5,749 nucleotides of DNA, taken from assembly GCA_002785215.1 (NCBI GenBank), contig PFMK01000014.1:187-5935 (forward strand), written 5' to 3'. Position numbers and translations under genes: made by a program. The notes beneath the pieces were generated by a model, which had not been told where the DNA came from, did no database searches, and worked only from the letters and a program-made list of their open reading frames with translations. Of the stretch, positions 5,669-5,749 are shown one piece after another (position 1 is the first letter of the stretch; each line of letters opens with the position of its first letter). This DNA comes from Candidatus Gottesmanbacteria bacterium CG_4_10_14_0_8_um_filter_37_24 (lineage in GTDB: Bacteria > Patescibacteriota > Microgenomatia > 2-02-FULL-39-11).

Positions 5669-5749
5669 TGTCAATACCAAATAGAAATGTCCGCTTTTCT
5701 GCAAAATAGAAATGTCCGCTTTTTTAAATAATATAATTTTTAAGAAAAC
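5669..5749 (+). mobile_element. Possible left terminus of an insertion sequence (body outside window)
   Basis: TGTCAATACC begins at 5669, 16 bp after the preceding stop codon, and is followed by two identical 20-bp direct repeats and then very AT-rich DNA with a TATAAT at 5732-5737. A TG start with tandem subterminal repeats, which bind the transposase, is typical of IS21-type elements and some other DDE-integrase elements. No transposase coding sequence, opposite terminus or target duplication is visible here, so the family and the exact boundary are uncertain. Confidence 0.4.
5679..5723. repeat. Two identical 20-bp direct repeats, 25-bp period
   Basis: AAATAGAAATGTCCGCTTTT occurs at 5679-5698 and again, identically, at 5704-5723, separated by 5 bp (CTGCA). 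The 25-bp period puts the two copies at about 2.4 helical turns. The identity stops sharply at both unit edges. This pattern suggests binding sites for one protein, most simply the transposase of an element starting at 5669. Confidence 0.85.

Noticed and set aside
5679..5723. CRISPR-like repeats
   Set aside because: There are only two 20-bp units with a 5-bp spacer, far below CRISPR spacer length, and no cas gene is present.

Overview
The window is AT-rich, densely packed bacterial DNA. It holds five protein-coding genes, one of them cut by the left edge, in two divergent blocks that meet at a 30-bp gap (2928-2957). My best guess is a member of the Candidate Phyla Radiation (Patescibacteria). 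The reasons are an orphan solute-binding protein anchored by an N-terminal membrane helix rather than a lipid, a VanW/PG-binding surface protein, a nucleotidyltransferase-fold gene of a type I associate with that group, and the near absence of Shine-Dalgarno sequences. This is inference; a low-GC Gram-positive is the main alternative. TGA ends two of the genes, so the Gracilibacteria/SR1 code, in which UGA is glycine, is unlikely.

The leftward block runs from 2927 to 1. It carries a membrane-anchored VanW-family protein (2927-1482), a small HxGH-motif nucleotidyltransferase like RfaE2/HldE-C (1391-912), and tsaD (904 to beyond position 1), the universal tRNA t6A threonylcarbamoyltransferase. 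The last two are 7 bp apart and are almost certainly co-transcribed. A weak hairpin followed by T7 in the 90-bp gap may partly separate the VanW gene from them.

The rightward block runs from 2958 to 5652. It carries a family 1 extracellular solute-binding protein with a long hydrophilic cytoplasmic N-terminus and one transmembrane helix, then a 139-bp intergenic stretch packed with palindromes, then a winged-helix-like plus nucleotidyltransferase-fold protein of unknown function.

The outermost 80 bp on the right (5669-5749) carry two identical 20-bp direct repeats behind a TGTCAA start. This looks like the left end of an insertion sequence whose body lies outside the window.

The two central genes both encode surface proteins. 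Their predicted promoters overlap at the -10 elements, so they may be expressed in competition. No CRISPR array, rRNA, tRNA or recognisable riboswitch was seen. No new multi-gene system is evident. The most unusual items are the membrane-tethered solute-binding protein, the palindrome cluster at 4632-4755 and the tandem repeats at the right edge.
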